Source of the DNA: an uncultured Bacteroidota bacterium
GTDB taxonomy: Bacteria; Bacteroidota; Bacteroidia; Bacteroidales; UBA932
Length of the DNA stretch: 64,000 nucleotides
Direction: 5' to 3'
Assembly: GCA_937901965.1 (NCBI GenBank)
Contig: CALGSW010000002.1
Coordinates: forward strand, 186,001-250,000
Shown here: in pieces, positions 52,102 to 60,536 of the stretch
Layout: each line of letters begins with the position of its first letter
Position numbering within the stretch: position 1 is the stretch's first letter
The notes under the pieces: model-generated
What the model was told of the DNA's origin: nothing
The model's input: the letters and a program-made list of their open reading frames with translations, nothing else
Databases searched by the model: none
Translations under genes and position numbers: made by a program

Positions 52102-53304
52102 CTAATTATCGATTAATTCGCATAATTTGTCAATACACTGATTTTTGCTGAAATGTTTTTTAAAGTAGTTATATCCATTTATACCTAATTCTGAAAATTT
52201 CTCTTTATTTTGACTAATATCTTCAATAATTCTTGCTAATTGATGTGAATTACCAGCATTAACTGCAAATCCGCAACATGCCTCCTGAATCAATAAGGAA
52301 GTCTCTCCATTCACCATAGCTAAAATTGGTTTGCCTGAAGCCATATACGATTGGGTTTTGGCTGGAACAGTAAATTTAAAAATTTCCTCATCCTTTAATG
52401 TAACCAGCATAGCGTCAGCTTGTTTATAAAAAGATGGCATGTACTCTATCGGATATTTACCCAACAAGAAAACAGTTTTCTCTAATTTATTATCTTTTAT
52501 AAAGTTCGTAACCCATTCCTTTTTACGACCATCTCCAATTATTATCCATTTAATATTTTCATCAAATTTTGTTAAAATCGCAGTGTTGAGAATGGATTCA
52601 AAATCTTGAGCTTCGCCGATGTTACCAGCAAACATTATTTTAAATCCCTCAGGAAGCGTTGGGACTTGAAAGCTCTGTGATTCTACGAAAACTTCTTCGG
52701 CCCAATTCGGAAAATATAAAATTTTGTCAGAATAATCTCCTTTTTGTAATATTGATTCTTTAAATGACTTTGAGCTAATTAAGATTTTATCTGAATTGTT
52801 ATAAATGAATTTTACAATACTATTAAAAAATGAAATAATTTTTTTATTTGTAATGCCACCAGCTGATCTCAAACTCTCCGGCCATAAATCCAAAACCCAA
52901 AAAAACAATGTTGTTTTACAAATTTTTTTAAGTAATACTCCGGGTATTCCCTGTGTTACTGGAGAAGTTCCTTGAACAAATATCACATCATATTTTTTAA
53001 TTAATGCAAATAATAAAACCCAAAAAGTTGAGAAAAATACAAATGAGAGATAATTAAGGCCAAGAAGTATTTTATTATTCTTACCTCTTGGAATCTGTAG
53101 TACCCTATAAACATTAACACCATTTATTATTTCAATTCTCTTGTTCAATACCCCATATCCTTTAAAATAAGTGCCATAAGGATAGTTTGGTATGCCAACT
53201 AAAGCATCAACGATGTATCCTCTATTAACTAAATCAAAGGCAATATCATTACTTTTAAAATTTTCGGGATAAAAATTTTGTGTAATTAATAATACTTTCT
53301 TCAT
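52102..53304 (-). CDS. wbuB: Glycosyltransferase family 4, WbuB-like
   Basis: 400 residues. The N terminus MKKVLLITQNFYPENFKSND and IPNYPYGTYFKGYG match WbuB, the L-FucNAc transferase of several O antigens. The GT-B C-terminal half has GNIGEAQDFESIL and a DEEIFKFTVPAKTQSYMASG donor-binding region in place of the common E-x7-E form. It is expected to add L-FucNAc from UDP-L-FucNAc to the lipid-linked chain. Its place directly after the UDP-FucNAc genes supports this. The gene symbol rests on family resemblance. Confidence 0.82.
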   Translation of the reverse strand: MKKVLLITQNFYPENFKSNDIAFDLVNRGYIVDALVGIPNYPYGTYFKGYGVLNKRIEIINGVNVYRVLQIPRGKNNKILLGLNYLSFVFFSTFWVLLFALIKKYDVIFVQGTSPVTQGIPGVLLKKICKTTLFFWVLDLWPESLRSAGGITNKKIISFFNSIVKFIYNNSDKILISSKSFKESILQKGDYSDKILYFPNWAEEVFVESQSFQVPTLPEGFKIMFAGNIGEAQDFESILNTAILTKFDENIKWIIIGDGRKKEWVTNFIKDNKLEKTVFLLGKYPIEYMPSFYKQADAMLVTLKDEEIFKFTVPAKTQSYMASGKPILAMVNGETSLLIQEACCGFAVNAGNSHQLARIIEDISQNKEKFSELGINGYNYFKKHFSKNQCIDKLCELIDN

Positions 53305-54444
53305 TTATTGGGAATTATTCCAAACGACTCTTTTAATATAATCTGTATAACTCAAAATTATTCTAACAACCTTATCACTCACATTTGGCATACTATAGTC
53401 GTAAACTGGGCGAAAATTTCGTGGGCTACCAATATTTTGATACTGCAACTGCACCAGCCCCTGCATTACTCGTTCAGGATTAAGCCCCACCATCATTACT
53501 GAAGCCTCTTCCATAGCCTCTGGACGTTCGTGTGCTTCACGAATGTTCAATGCTCTGAAGTTAAGTATAGAGCTCTCTTCAGATATTGTACCGCTATCGG
53601 ATAACACAGCAAATGATTTTAATTGTAACTTATTATAATCGCTTAATCCCATCGGCTTCATTAACTGCACATTTTGGTGGAATATGACCCCTTTGGCTTC
53701 AATCATCTTTCTAGTACGAGGATGAGTAGAGACGATAACAGGATAGTTGTACTTTTCTGCGATTGTATTTAAGATTTCAACAAGGTTGTTAAAATTCTTT
53801 TCTGAGTTAATATTTTCCTCTCTGTGTGCTGATACAACAAAATATTTGCCCTCTACGAGTTTTAATTTTTCAAGAATTGTTGAGCTTTCAATTTTGGGCA
53901 GATATTGCATTAACACTTCGTACATAGGACTCCCTGTCTTGATAATCCTATCGGGACGTAACCCCTCTGCAAGCAGGTACTCTCTTGCTATATCGCTATA
54001 TGTTAAATTTATATCAGCTATGTGGTCTACAATTTTTCTATTGCTCTCTTCAGGAACCCTTTGGTCGAAACAGCGGTTACCGGCTTCCATATGAAAAATT
54101 GGAATATGGCGTTTCTTTGCAGCAATCGCACACAAACAAGAATTTGTATCTCCTAATACAAGGAATGCATCCGGTTTAACCTCCTCCAATACCGGATCAA
54201 CATTAATTAAGATTTGTCCGGCAGTCTCTGTTGCATTTTTACCTGCAGCATCAAGAAAGTAATCAGGTTTACGAAGTCCGAGATCCTCAAAGAATACCTC
54301 GTTGAGTTCATAGTCGTAATTTTGACCTGTATGAACTAATGTATGCTCAACAGCTTCACTTTGATCTAGTTTTTGAAGGACACAAGACAATCTGATAATC
54401 TCAGGTCTTGTGCCTACAACTGTCATAACTTTTAATTTTTTCAT
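53305..54444 (-). CDS. capG: UDP-N-acetyl-hexosamine 2-epimerase of the UDP-L-FucNAc pathway
   Basis: 379 residues, a non-hydrolysing UDP-GlcNAc 2-epimerase fold. Its opening VMTVVGTRPEIIRLSCVL and EAGNRCFDQRVPEESNRKI are characteristic of CapG/WbjD/FnlC, which epimerise UDP-2-acetamido-2,6-dideoxy-L-talose (UDP-L-PneNAc) to UDP-L-FucNAc, rather than of WecB. VLGDTNSCLCA and a C-terminal SDSGTISEESSIL complete the active site. The gene abuts capF and wbuB. If capE is inactive (see that entry), this enzyme would lack a substrate made in this cluster. Confidence 0.9.
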   Translation of the reverse strand: MKKLKVMTVVGTRPEIIRLSCVLQKLDQSEAVEHTLVHTGQNYDYELNEVFFEDLGLRKPDYFLDAAGKNATETAGQILINVDPVLEEVKPDAFLVLGDTNSCLCAIAAKKRHIPIFHMEAGNRCFDQRVPEESNRKIVDHIADINLTYSDIAREYLLAEGLRPDRIIKTGSPMYEVLMQYLPKIESSTILEKLKLVEGKYFVVSAHREENINSEKNFNNLVEILNTIAEKYNYPVIVSTHPRTRKMIEAKGVIFHQNVQLMKPMGLSDYNKLQLKSFAVLSDSGTISEESSILNFRALNIREAHERPEAMEEASVMMVGLNPERVMQGLVQLQYQNIGSPRNFRPVYDYSMPNVSDKVVRIILSYTDYIKRVVWNNSQ

Positions 54445-55563
54445 CTAAACCTCCTCAAAATATGTATCCCCATCTTCAGGGTTATACCATTCGTTAATCC
54501 AAAATTGTGTATATAAATCCTCCTCTCCAATATTAGTGATGTTATGTGTGTACCATACCGGCATATCTACATAAGAAGGCTCATTGCCATCAAGGAAAAA
54601 ATCGAATATTTCTTCTGTTCCGATTTTCCTAAGTTGAATTCTAGCCTTACCCTTTATAACTATAAATCGCTCAATCTTTCGTGTATGATAATGATTTCCC
54701 CTTGTTATGCCGGGAATAGTAGTTGAAAACGATACCTGTCCCCCCACGCCTAATTTGATTGTTTCAACAAATATCCCTCTGTTGTCCGAATGCTTTATAA
54801 GTTTTATGGGGAAATGGGCTTTATAGTCAATATAACTCCTAAATGTATTGAATAAGTTAATCTCATTTTTATCAATTAATCCGGGGATATACCCACACTT
54901 TACATATAACTCACTGAATTTTTCAAACAGAGAAAGTATTTCAGATACTTTTTTGTCAAAGTCATAAGGTATCTCCGCTCTTTCGATAACTCCGGAATTT
55001 GATATCTGTATTCTTTCAATAATAAACTTACAAAGAGAATCAATATATATTAATTTAACATTAGCATCAATGTGAATCGATGGATTTTCTCCATTAATCA
55101 ATTGGTGAGCAAAAGTTGCAATAAAGGTATTGTAATATGGCTTGGAAAAAGGCCCGTATACATTTGGTACAATCATTCCCGTAAAAGAAGCACCACACTT
55201 TTTTGCCCAGTTTTCAAATAATTCTCTGCCCTCTTTTTTTGATTTTCCATAGAGATTATCCAGTTCTTCCTGAGTGGAAGAAGAGAAGAAAATGTACGGG
55301 GCAACATTTTCTGCCTCCATCGCAAGAATAATTTGTTTCGCAAGAGATAGATTTGTATCATATATCACCTGAGGGTCAGGATGTCTGTTCAATGCTGCCA
55401 GATGAACAATTACATCGCAACTTTTTACAAATTTTCTTAGTTGATCCTCATTAGTGAAATAGGAATCATCGAAGGGAATTCTTTCAATCTCTTCATGAAG
55501 GGCCAATGTGTTGTACAAATGAGTTCCGACAAAGCCTGCTTGTCCAGTTATACCTACTCTCAT
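54445..55563 (-). CDS. capF: CapF-type bifunctional UDP-sugar epimerase/reductase
   Basis: 372 residues. The N-terminal SDR domain (MRVGITGQAGFVGTHLYN; catalytic Tyr-x3-Lys in LYGKSKKEG) is fused to a C-terminal cupin (about 255-372) with zinc ligands in GNHYHTRKIERFIVIKG. CapF/WbjC/FnlB enzymes act on the CapE product, C3 epimerisation by the cupin and then C4 reduction by the SDR. Both halves look intact. It lies 3 bp after capE and abuts capG. Confidence 0.93.
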   Translation of the reverse strand: MRVGITGQAGFVGTHLYNTLALHEEIERIPFDDSYFTNEDQLRKFVKSCDVIVHLAALNRHPDPQVIYDTNLSLAKQIILAMEAENVAPYIFFSSSTQEELDNLYGKSKKEGRELFENWAKKCGASFTGMIVPNVYGPFSKPYYNTFIATFAHQLINGENPSIHIDANVKLIYIDSLCKFIIERIQISNSGVIERAEIPYDFDKKVSEILSLFEKFSELYVKCGYIPGLIDKNEINLFNTFRSYIDYKAHFPIKLIKHSDNRGIFVETIKLGVGGQVSFSTTIPGITRGNHYHTRKIERFIVIKGKARIQLRKIGTEEIFDFFLDGNEPSYVDMPVWYTHNITNIGEEDLYTQFWINEWYNPEDGDTYFEEV

Positions 55564-55566
55564 AAG

Positions 55567-56580
55567 TTAGATTGATAAATCTTTTTTGATAATATCAAGT
55601 TTTAAAAGGAGCTCTTCCATCCCCTCTAAATCAAGCTGTTTAGTATTATGTGAATGATAATCTTCTATTTTTGAAACTTCCTCTTCTCCTTCTACAAAAT
55701 ACTTGTCATAATTTAAATCTCTTGAATCGCAGGGGACCCTATAATAGTCACACATATCTATGCTCTTAGCCATCTCTTCCCTTGTAACAAGGGTCTCATA
55801 TAGTTTTTCTCCGTGTCTTGTTCCAATTATCTTTATTTTTGTCTCAGTATTATATAGATGAACTAAAGATTTTGCCAGGACATCTAATGTTGCAGAGGGA
55901 GCTTTTTGAACAAAGAGGTCACCATTCTTGCCATTTTGGAAGGCATATAGCACTAAATCAACAGCATCTTCAAGTGTCATCATAAACCTTGTCATTCTAG
56001 GATCGGTTATTGTTATATCTTTCCCAGATTTAATCTGATCAATCCACAACGGGATAACAGAACCACGGCTGGCCATTACATTACCATATCTTGTACAGCA
56101 GATAGTCGTGGAAGCATTGGGTCCCAAGGCACGTCCTTTTGCTATCGCAACCTTTTCCATCATAGCCTTGCTTATTCCCATTGCATTGATAGGGTAGGCG
56201 GCTTTATCAGTGCTTAGTATAACAACATTTTTAACACCATGCTCAATCGCAGAGTCGATAACATTTTCTGTTCCAAAAACATTTGTTCTTACAGCCTGAA
56301 TTGGGAAAAATTCGCAAGAAGGAACCTGTTTTAATGCGGCTGCGTGAAATACATAGTCTACTCCAGCCATTACACCGTCAACAGATCTTTTATAGCGAAC
56401 ATCTCCTATGTAAAATTTTACCTTTGGATTCTGAATTTCATGACGCATATCGTCCTGCTTCTTTTCATCACGGGAAAAAATTCGGATTTCCTTGATATCG
56501 GAATTTAGAAATTTTCATAAAACTGCGTTGCCAAAAGAGCCTGTTCCTCAGGTTATTAGTAATATTTTATTATTTATCAT
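55567..56580 (-). pseudogene. capE: capE (UDP-GlcNAc 4,6-dehydratase/5-epimerase) with two in-frame TGA codons
   Basis: The full frame from the ATG at 56580 would give 337 residues, the usual CapE/WbjB/FnlA length, but codon 11 (56548-56550) and codon 22 (56515-56517) are TGA. The interrupted N terminus reads NNKILLIT*GTGSFGNAVL then *KFLNSDIKEIR, where family members have Gly and Lys/Arg. Everything downstream is intact: FHAAALKQVPS, STDKAAYPINAMGISKAMMEK (catalytic region, shortened here) and GTRHGEKLYETL. An ORF starting at 56448 would lack the NAD-binding motif. Options are a young pseudogene, two sequencing or assembly errors, or damage in a metagenome consensus. TGA recoding is unlikely because other genes here use TGA as stop. 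Confidence 0.85.
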
Positions 56581-56609
56581 TTAAATGAATTAAGATGTTT
56601 CATTATATA

Positions 56610-57761
56610 TTATTTACGAATAAGTTTGTCTTTTCCTATTGCTAACATAAATTTCTCACCAAAGCTGTACATCCACTTATTATTTTTATATTGGTTTGTA
56701 CACTTTGGCATATCGCGATATTTCATTAGTTCTTCTTCACTTATCTCAAGTTTCTTAGCTACTGCTGAAAATAATTCTCTTGACTCTTCTTCTGTCAAAG
56801 GGGGTTTTGATAGAATATTGAGGGCTTCTTCTCTTGACATTTGGTTTGTTAATACAATACTAGATAATTGAGCTTTGCGGATATCATAACCAAAACGGAT
56901 CGGCAACCAATATCCTTCCAAAAATTTAGTCAATAAATCTTCAAAATGCTTTTGACCATATGGAACAAACCCATACTCCTTAACAAGTAGTGCTTCTGCT
57001 TCTTTCTTGATATATGACGTGTAGTCCAACAAGCGAATAGTCTTAATGCCTAAAACATAAGGGTTCCAGAGTTTACGTTTTAATACATTGGTATAAGTAT
57101 AATTTTTAATTGTAACGTCGCAGTGTTTCTTTAACACATCTTTTACGAAACGGCCATCAGAAGCAGAACCGCCATTCTCATCCCATGATTTTGGGTTAAC
57201 AACTACTTCCGTAGAAGTATTGCCACCATTTAGAATGTATTTAACACCTATTTTTTTCGCGAACTTATCTACCATAGCGATGAACGCACAATCCTGAGGC
57301 ACATCCATACAAGGGAGTCCAGTTTTGAAGAATGCAATTTGCATCTGACGCATCTCCTCCCAATTCATGGTTTCTGTATAAAGTTCAATGCCAAGTTTAT
57401 CGCATACCTTTTGTATATTCTCTACTGCGACTGGCAAATCCCATCCTGCATCAACATGGTAAACGAAAGGTCTTAATCCAAGCTCCTTTACAGCATAATG
57501 AAGCATATAGGTACTGTCGTAACCACCACTAAGACCGAGGATTGAGTCGTATTTCTTACCCTTACCAGACCGTTTAATCTTTTCTACGATACTCTTCAAT
57601 TCTTCTTCATGTCCTTTTCCGTAATTCCATCGAGGAAGAATATTTTCTTCATACTCGTTACACCTTTCACAAACTCCTTTTTCGTCAAATTTAATGTTTT
57701 TGTCAGTTGTGTCCATTACGCAATGGTTGCAAATTTGATTTTTATTAACTGTGTTTTCCAT
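56610..57761 (-). CDS. N-acetyl sugar amidotransferase, WbpG/PseA-like
   Basis: 383 residues. Cys11-x-x-Cys14 and Cys31-x-x-Cys34 form a probable zinc site, and the PP-loop SGGYDS (78-83) binds ATP. The rest matches WbpG-type enzymes (YVHVDAGWDLPVAVENIQ-like region and GLPCMDVPQDCAFIAM). WbpG turns an N-acetyl group of a UDP-sugar into an acetamidino group using ammonia from a HisH/HisF-like pair. No hisH- or hisF-like gene is present in this window. The gene precedes capE, and the non-coding gap upstream of it holds remnants of other genes. Confidence 0.88.
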   Translation of the reverse strand: MENTVNKNQICNHCVMDTTDKNIKFDEKGVCERCNEYEENILPRWNYGKGHEEELKSIVEKIKRSGKGKKYDSILGLSGGYDSTYMLHYAVKELGLRPFVYHVDAGWDLPVAVENIQKVCDKLGIELYTETMNWEEMRQMQIAFFKTGLPCMDVPQDCAFIAMVDKFAKKIGVKYILNGGNTSTEVVVNPKSWDENGGSASDGRFVKDVLKKHCDVTIKNYTYTNVLKRKLWNPYVLGIKTIRLLDYTSYIKKEAEALLVKEYGFVPYGQKHFEDLLTKFLEGYWLPIRFGYDIRKAQLSSIVLTNQMSREEALNILSKPPLTEEESRELFSAVAKKLEISEEELMKYRDMPKCTNQYKNNKWMYSFGEKFMLAIGKDKLIRK

Positions 57762-57778
57762 ATTTTAAAAAATTTTAG

Positions 57779-57862
57779 TTATTGACTTACTAATTTTAAT
57801 GATATCTCAAAAAAATCTAATTTAGCTTTAAGAATCTCAATCGGGTTAATGAAATAGACCAT
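57779..57862 (-). pseudogene. Short frame resembling a protein C terminus
   Basis: A 27-codon frame (FINPIEILKAKLDFFEISLK core) ends at a TAA at 57779-57781 and overlaps the acyltransferase remnant in another frame. It reads like the tail of a lost gene, but it is too short to assign. Confidence 0.3.
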
Positions 57863-57950
57863 CATTTAATCTGTCTCCGAAAGGCTGTGTATGAATTCCA
57901 ACAACCATCAACGCACATATAAATTTAGATAAATCAATAGATTTTACCAT
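57846..57950 (-). pseudogene. N-terminal remnant of an acyltransferase-3 family protein
   Basis: 34 codons reading VKSIDLSKFICALMVVGIH followed by TQPFGDRLN and a stop. D-L-x-K-F-x-x-A-x-x-V-x-x-I-H-T is the start of TM1 in acyltransferase-3 (OafA/WecH-type) O-acetyltransferases. Only the first helix is left. The start overlaps the wzy 3' end by 17 bp, as an intact downstream gene in an operon would. It points to loss of an O-acetyltransferase from this cluster. Confidence 0.7.
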
Positions 57951-59340
57951 TATTTATTTTTTTTATATTTACAATGGGACCTTTAGAAACGAAATGTCTC
58001 ATGAAGAAAAGAATAACCTTATAAAACAGAAACAGTTTTACAAATGCATACAAAGAAGGGAAATAAGATCCTCTTGAAGATAGAACAAAATGGCTAAATA
58101 TCATTAAACAAGCAAAGCAAATGAACCTGTTTGACACGAACCTCTTTTCAAAAAATATCAACATATATGCAAAGAATATAGATAAGATAATAAAACCTAC
58201 AAAACCAGCATCATATATCTCTGTAATACTTGAAGATCCAAAAGATGCACCCGCAAGATAATAGTCTGGATTAATAGTATACATTAGCTGATGGCCAACT
58301 CCACAGTTATGCTGTAAGACCTCTATACTCTGACCTGTATATCCTGTAAACCCACCGAATATAGTGTATAGGAAAAAAGGATAAAGGTAATATTGTAGAT
58401 TGGCTGCATAATCTATGTATAGTGGCAATATATAAAAAGATATTCCCTGGTCTACTAAGAATTTTGTTAATGAAACAGAAGCTAATCCATTCGAAGCTCC
58501 ATCTCTCATAAATTCCATTAACTGGAATATTACAAGCATTACAACACCCAAGATGAAAGCTGTTCTTTTTTTTATTGCCATCTTACGGTAGAAGGTGTAA
58601 TTGTACCATAAATAGAACAATGCAAAAGCACCAAACATGCCACGGTTTCCAAGCAATATTTCAGGTACAAGCACTACAAAATATAAAAGAGTATATTTCT
58701 TGAACGACTTTTCATTTGGCATGCTAGCTAGAACGAAATAATATCCATATTCAAAGAATGATGCCACAAATCTAACCCATGTAGGTACTGGATTAGCCAT
58801 ATTTCCTAATAGGAATATTTCTACTCGATTAGCATTGAAGGCGTTAAAATAAAGATAACCTTTATAAATTTGAAAGGCAAGGAATGACCACATGAGTATT
58901 TTGCCTATCTTATAATATTGCTCGTTTCCACTAAGTCTTTTCGCAAAAACAGCTTTGCTAGATGATTTGCTAAACAAAAAGTTGTATGTAGCATATGTAA
59001 GCATAATAAAAACAGAATATGCCCATAATGCCTCCTGAATTGTTCTGTAGGAAAATGAATAGTTACCGAACCCCCTCTCTATATAACGTATATCATCACC
59101 GGACACAAGGAAATGAAATATGGCACCAATTGAAAAAATAAACATGCCAACAAGGAATAAACTATATAGGCTAAATAGTCCAAATTTTTTATAACTATTA
59201 TATTGAGCTACGCCCCAAATTGCTACCAGTTGAAATTCCATGAACCTAGTAACTTCTGGACTATTGTTTAACAAAAATCTTTCAATTATAAAATATATTA
59301 GAGAGATGATTAGTATTATTATACGTGAGTTATTCTTCAT
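57934..59340 (-). CDS. wzy: O-antigen polymerase Wzy
   Basis: 468 residues, very hydrophobic, about eleven to twelve TM helices with one large periplasmic loop in the second half (about 300-375, with the aromatic YYLYPFFLYTIFGGFTGYTG and NPDYYLAGASFGSSSITEIY). Size, topology and place between other cluster genes support Wzy, which joins repeat units on the periplasmic side of the inner membrane. Sequence identity among Wzy proteins is low, so the call rests largely on topology. It overlaps the next gene upstream by 4 bp. Confidence 0.8.
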   Translation of the reverse strand: MKNNSRIIILIISLIYFIIERFLLNNSPEVTRFMEFQLVAIWGVAQYNSYKKFGLFSLYSLFLVGMFIFSIGAIFHFLVSGDDIRYIERGFGNYSFSYRTIQEALWAYSVFIMLTYATYNFLFSKSSSKAVFAKRLSGNEQYYKIGKILMWSFLAFQIYKGYLYFNAFNANRVEIFLLGNMANPVPTWVRFVASFFEYGYYFVLASMPNEKSFKKYTLLYFVVLVPEILLGNRGMFGAFALFYLWYNYTFYRKMAIKKRTAFILGVVMLVIFQLMEFMRDGASNGLASVSLTKFLVDQGISFYILPLYIDYAANLQYYLYPFFLYTIFGGFTGYTGQSIEVLQHNCGVGHQLMYTINPDYYLAGASFGSSSITEIYDAGFVGFIILSIFFAYMLIFFEKRFVSNRFICFACLMIFSHFVLSSRGSYFPSLYAFVKLFLFYKVILFFMRHFVSKGPIVNIKKINNGKIY

Positions 59341-60536
59341 ACTCTTTCCTCAATAATTTTTTTAATTTCATAAAGAGAAACTACTGTATGATATAGGACT
59401 TCGATCCCCACAGATTCATATTCATGCGCGAGTGTGGAATCATATGTTATGACCAAATTAACATGAGGGAAGCGTTGTTCTTCGATAAAAGTAAAAATCA
59501 AATCCTTTTGCAGCTTCAGATAAGGTTCATTGCTCTGCGTCGGATGATTCTTAACGTATATATCGATATTCAACTCCTGTAAACCTTTTATTATTTCTTT
59601 TTCTTTCTCAAAATATATACTGCTATACGCGATGATTAGTACAGAAAATTTATCAGATTTCAATGGATAAGTTTCAAATTCATATCCACCCACTACAAAT
59701 TCAGGATTACATCCTATAATAGAAAGCTTCATTGCTGATATCTCCTTTTCAGAAAAAACAATTACTTTCGAAAGAGTTTGATATTTATATGGCATATGCT
59801 GGGTCCAACCACCACCAGGAACTGGATTCATTGCACGCTTTTTTGCTATATCATCAGAGCAATTACCGACCTCAGAACCATGTTGGATCAATGTCTTATG
59901 CTTGCTGCATATATGATCTTCAAGGAAAGCCCACCTGTCTTTATGATCTACGAAATACAAGGATGACTCTATTGGCAACTGCTTACACGCCTTCCAGTAC
60001 ATCAGCCATTTGAACGCATTCATGGAACATAGCATGTAATAAAAACCAAATTGCGCGCATATTAATATGTAAGCCACAAAAGCCCCAACAGATGCGGAAA
60101 AAATGTCGCTTATATTTACCACCTGAAGACTGCTTATATACATACCACTTGGTATTACATAGTCATTAGGATTAACGCCATCATTAAGGAGCCAACCTGC
60201 TTTCCCGATATGCTTATTGATTCGATTGTTTATAGATTTTGAAAAATTTGATGATGCAATGTAGTATTCACCTTCTGGCAGGTTTTCTTTTTTAATGCAA
60301 GAATATTTTATTAACTTTTGAATAAGATTCTTTGCAATGAGGACAATGAGTACAACTGGATATATAACTACAAAAGCTGTTTTAGATAGCGGATTTGCAA
60401 AATACTTAATAGCATTTTGGGGAACTCCATAAAAACCAGATTTTCTCCTTATTCCCAGTAGAATGGCGTCTTCATGAAGGTATTTATCGTTTTTTATTGT
60501 TTCCACAAACAACTTTGCATCTGATAAAATATTCAT
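59337..60536 (-). CDS. Surface-polysaccharide transferase, possibly GT-B fold
   Basis: 399 residues. Not a familiar glycosyltransferase. A hydrophobic segment (about 53-74, AFVVIYPVVLIVLIAKNLI) and a second (about 149-172) may anchor it to the membrane. The C-terminal part has GT-B-like pieces: LIQHGSEVGNCSD, VIVFSEKEISAMK, SVLIIAYSSIYFEKEKEII, IYVKNHPTQ and ITYDSTLAHEYESVGIEV. The KNHPTQ and DSTLAHEYES motifs recall CDP-glycerol/capsule transferases and LPS-modifying GT-B enzymes. It is coupled by 4-bp overlaps to wzx and wzy, so a role in building the repeat unit is likely. Confidence 0.6.
   Translation of the reverse strand: MNILSDAKLFVETIKNDKYLHEDAILLGIRRKSGFYGVPQNAIKYFANPLSKTAFVVIYPVVLIVLIAKNLIQKLIKYSCIKKENLPEGEYYIASSNFSKSINNRINKHIGKAGWLLNDGVNPNDYVIPSGMYISSLQVVNISDIFSASVGAFVAYILICAQFGFYYMLCSMNAFKWLMYWKACKQLPIESSLYFVDHKDRWAFLEDHICSKHKTLIQHGSEVGNCSDDIAKKRAMNPVPGGGWTQHMPYKYQTLSKVIVFSEKEISAMKLSIIGCNPEFVVGGYEFETYPLKSDKFSVLIIAYSSIYFEKEKEIIKGLQELNIDIYVKNHPTQSNEPYLKLQKDLIFTFIEEQRFPHVNLVITYDSTLAHEYESVGIEVLYHTVVSLYEIKKIIEERV

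Noticed and set aside
55567..56580. TGA read as Gly or another amino acid (alternative genetic code)
   Set aside because: Other genes in the window end at TGA, including the ATPase at 814, and no other intact gene has an internal TGA.
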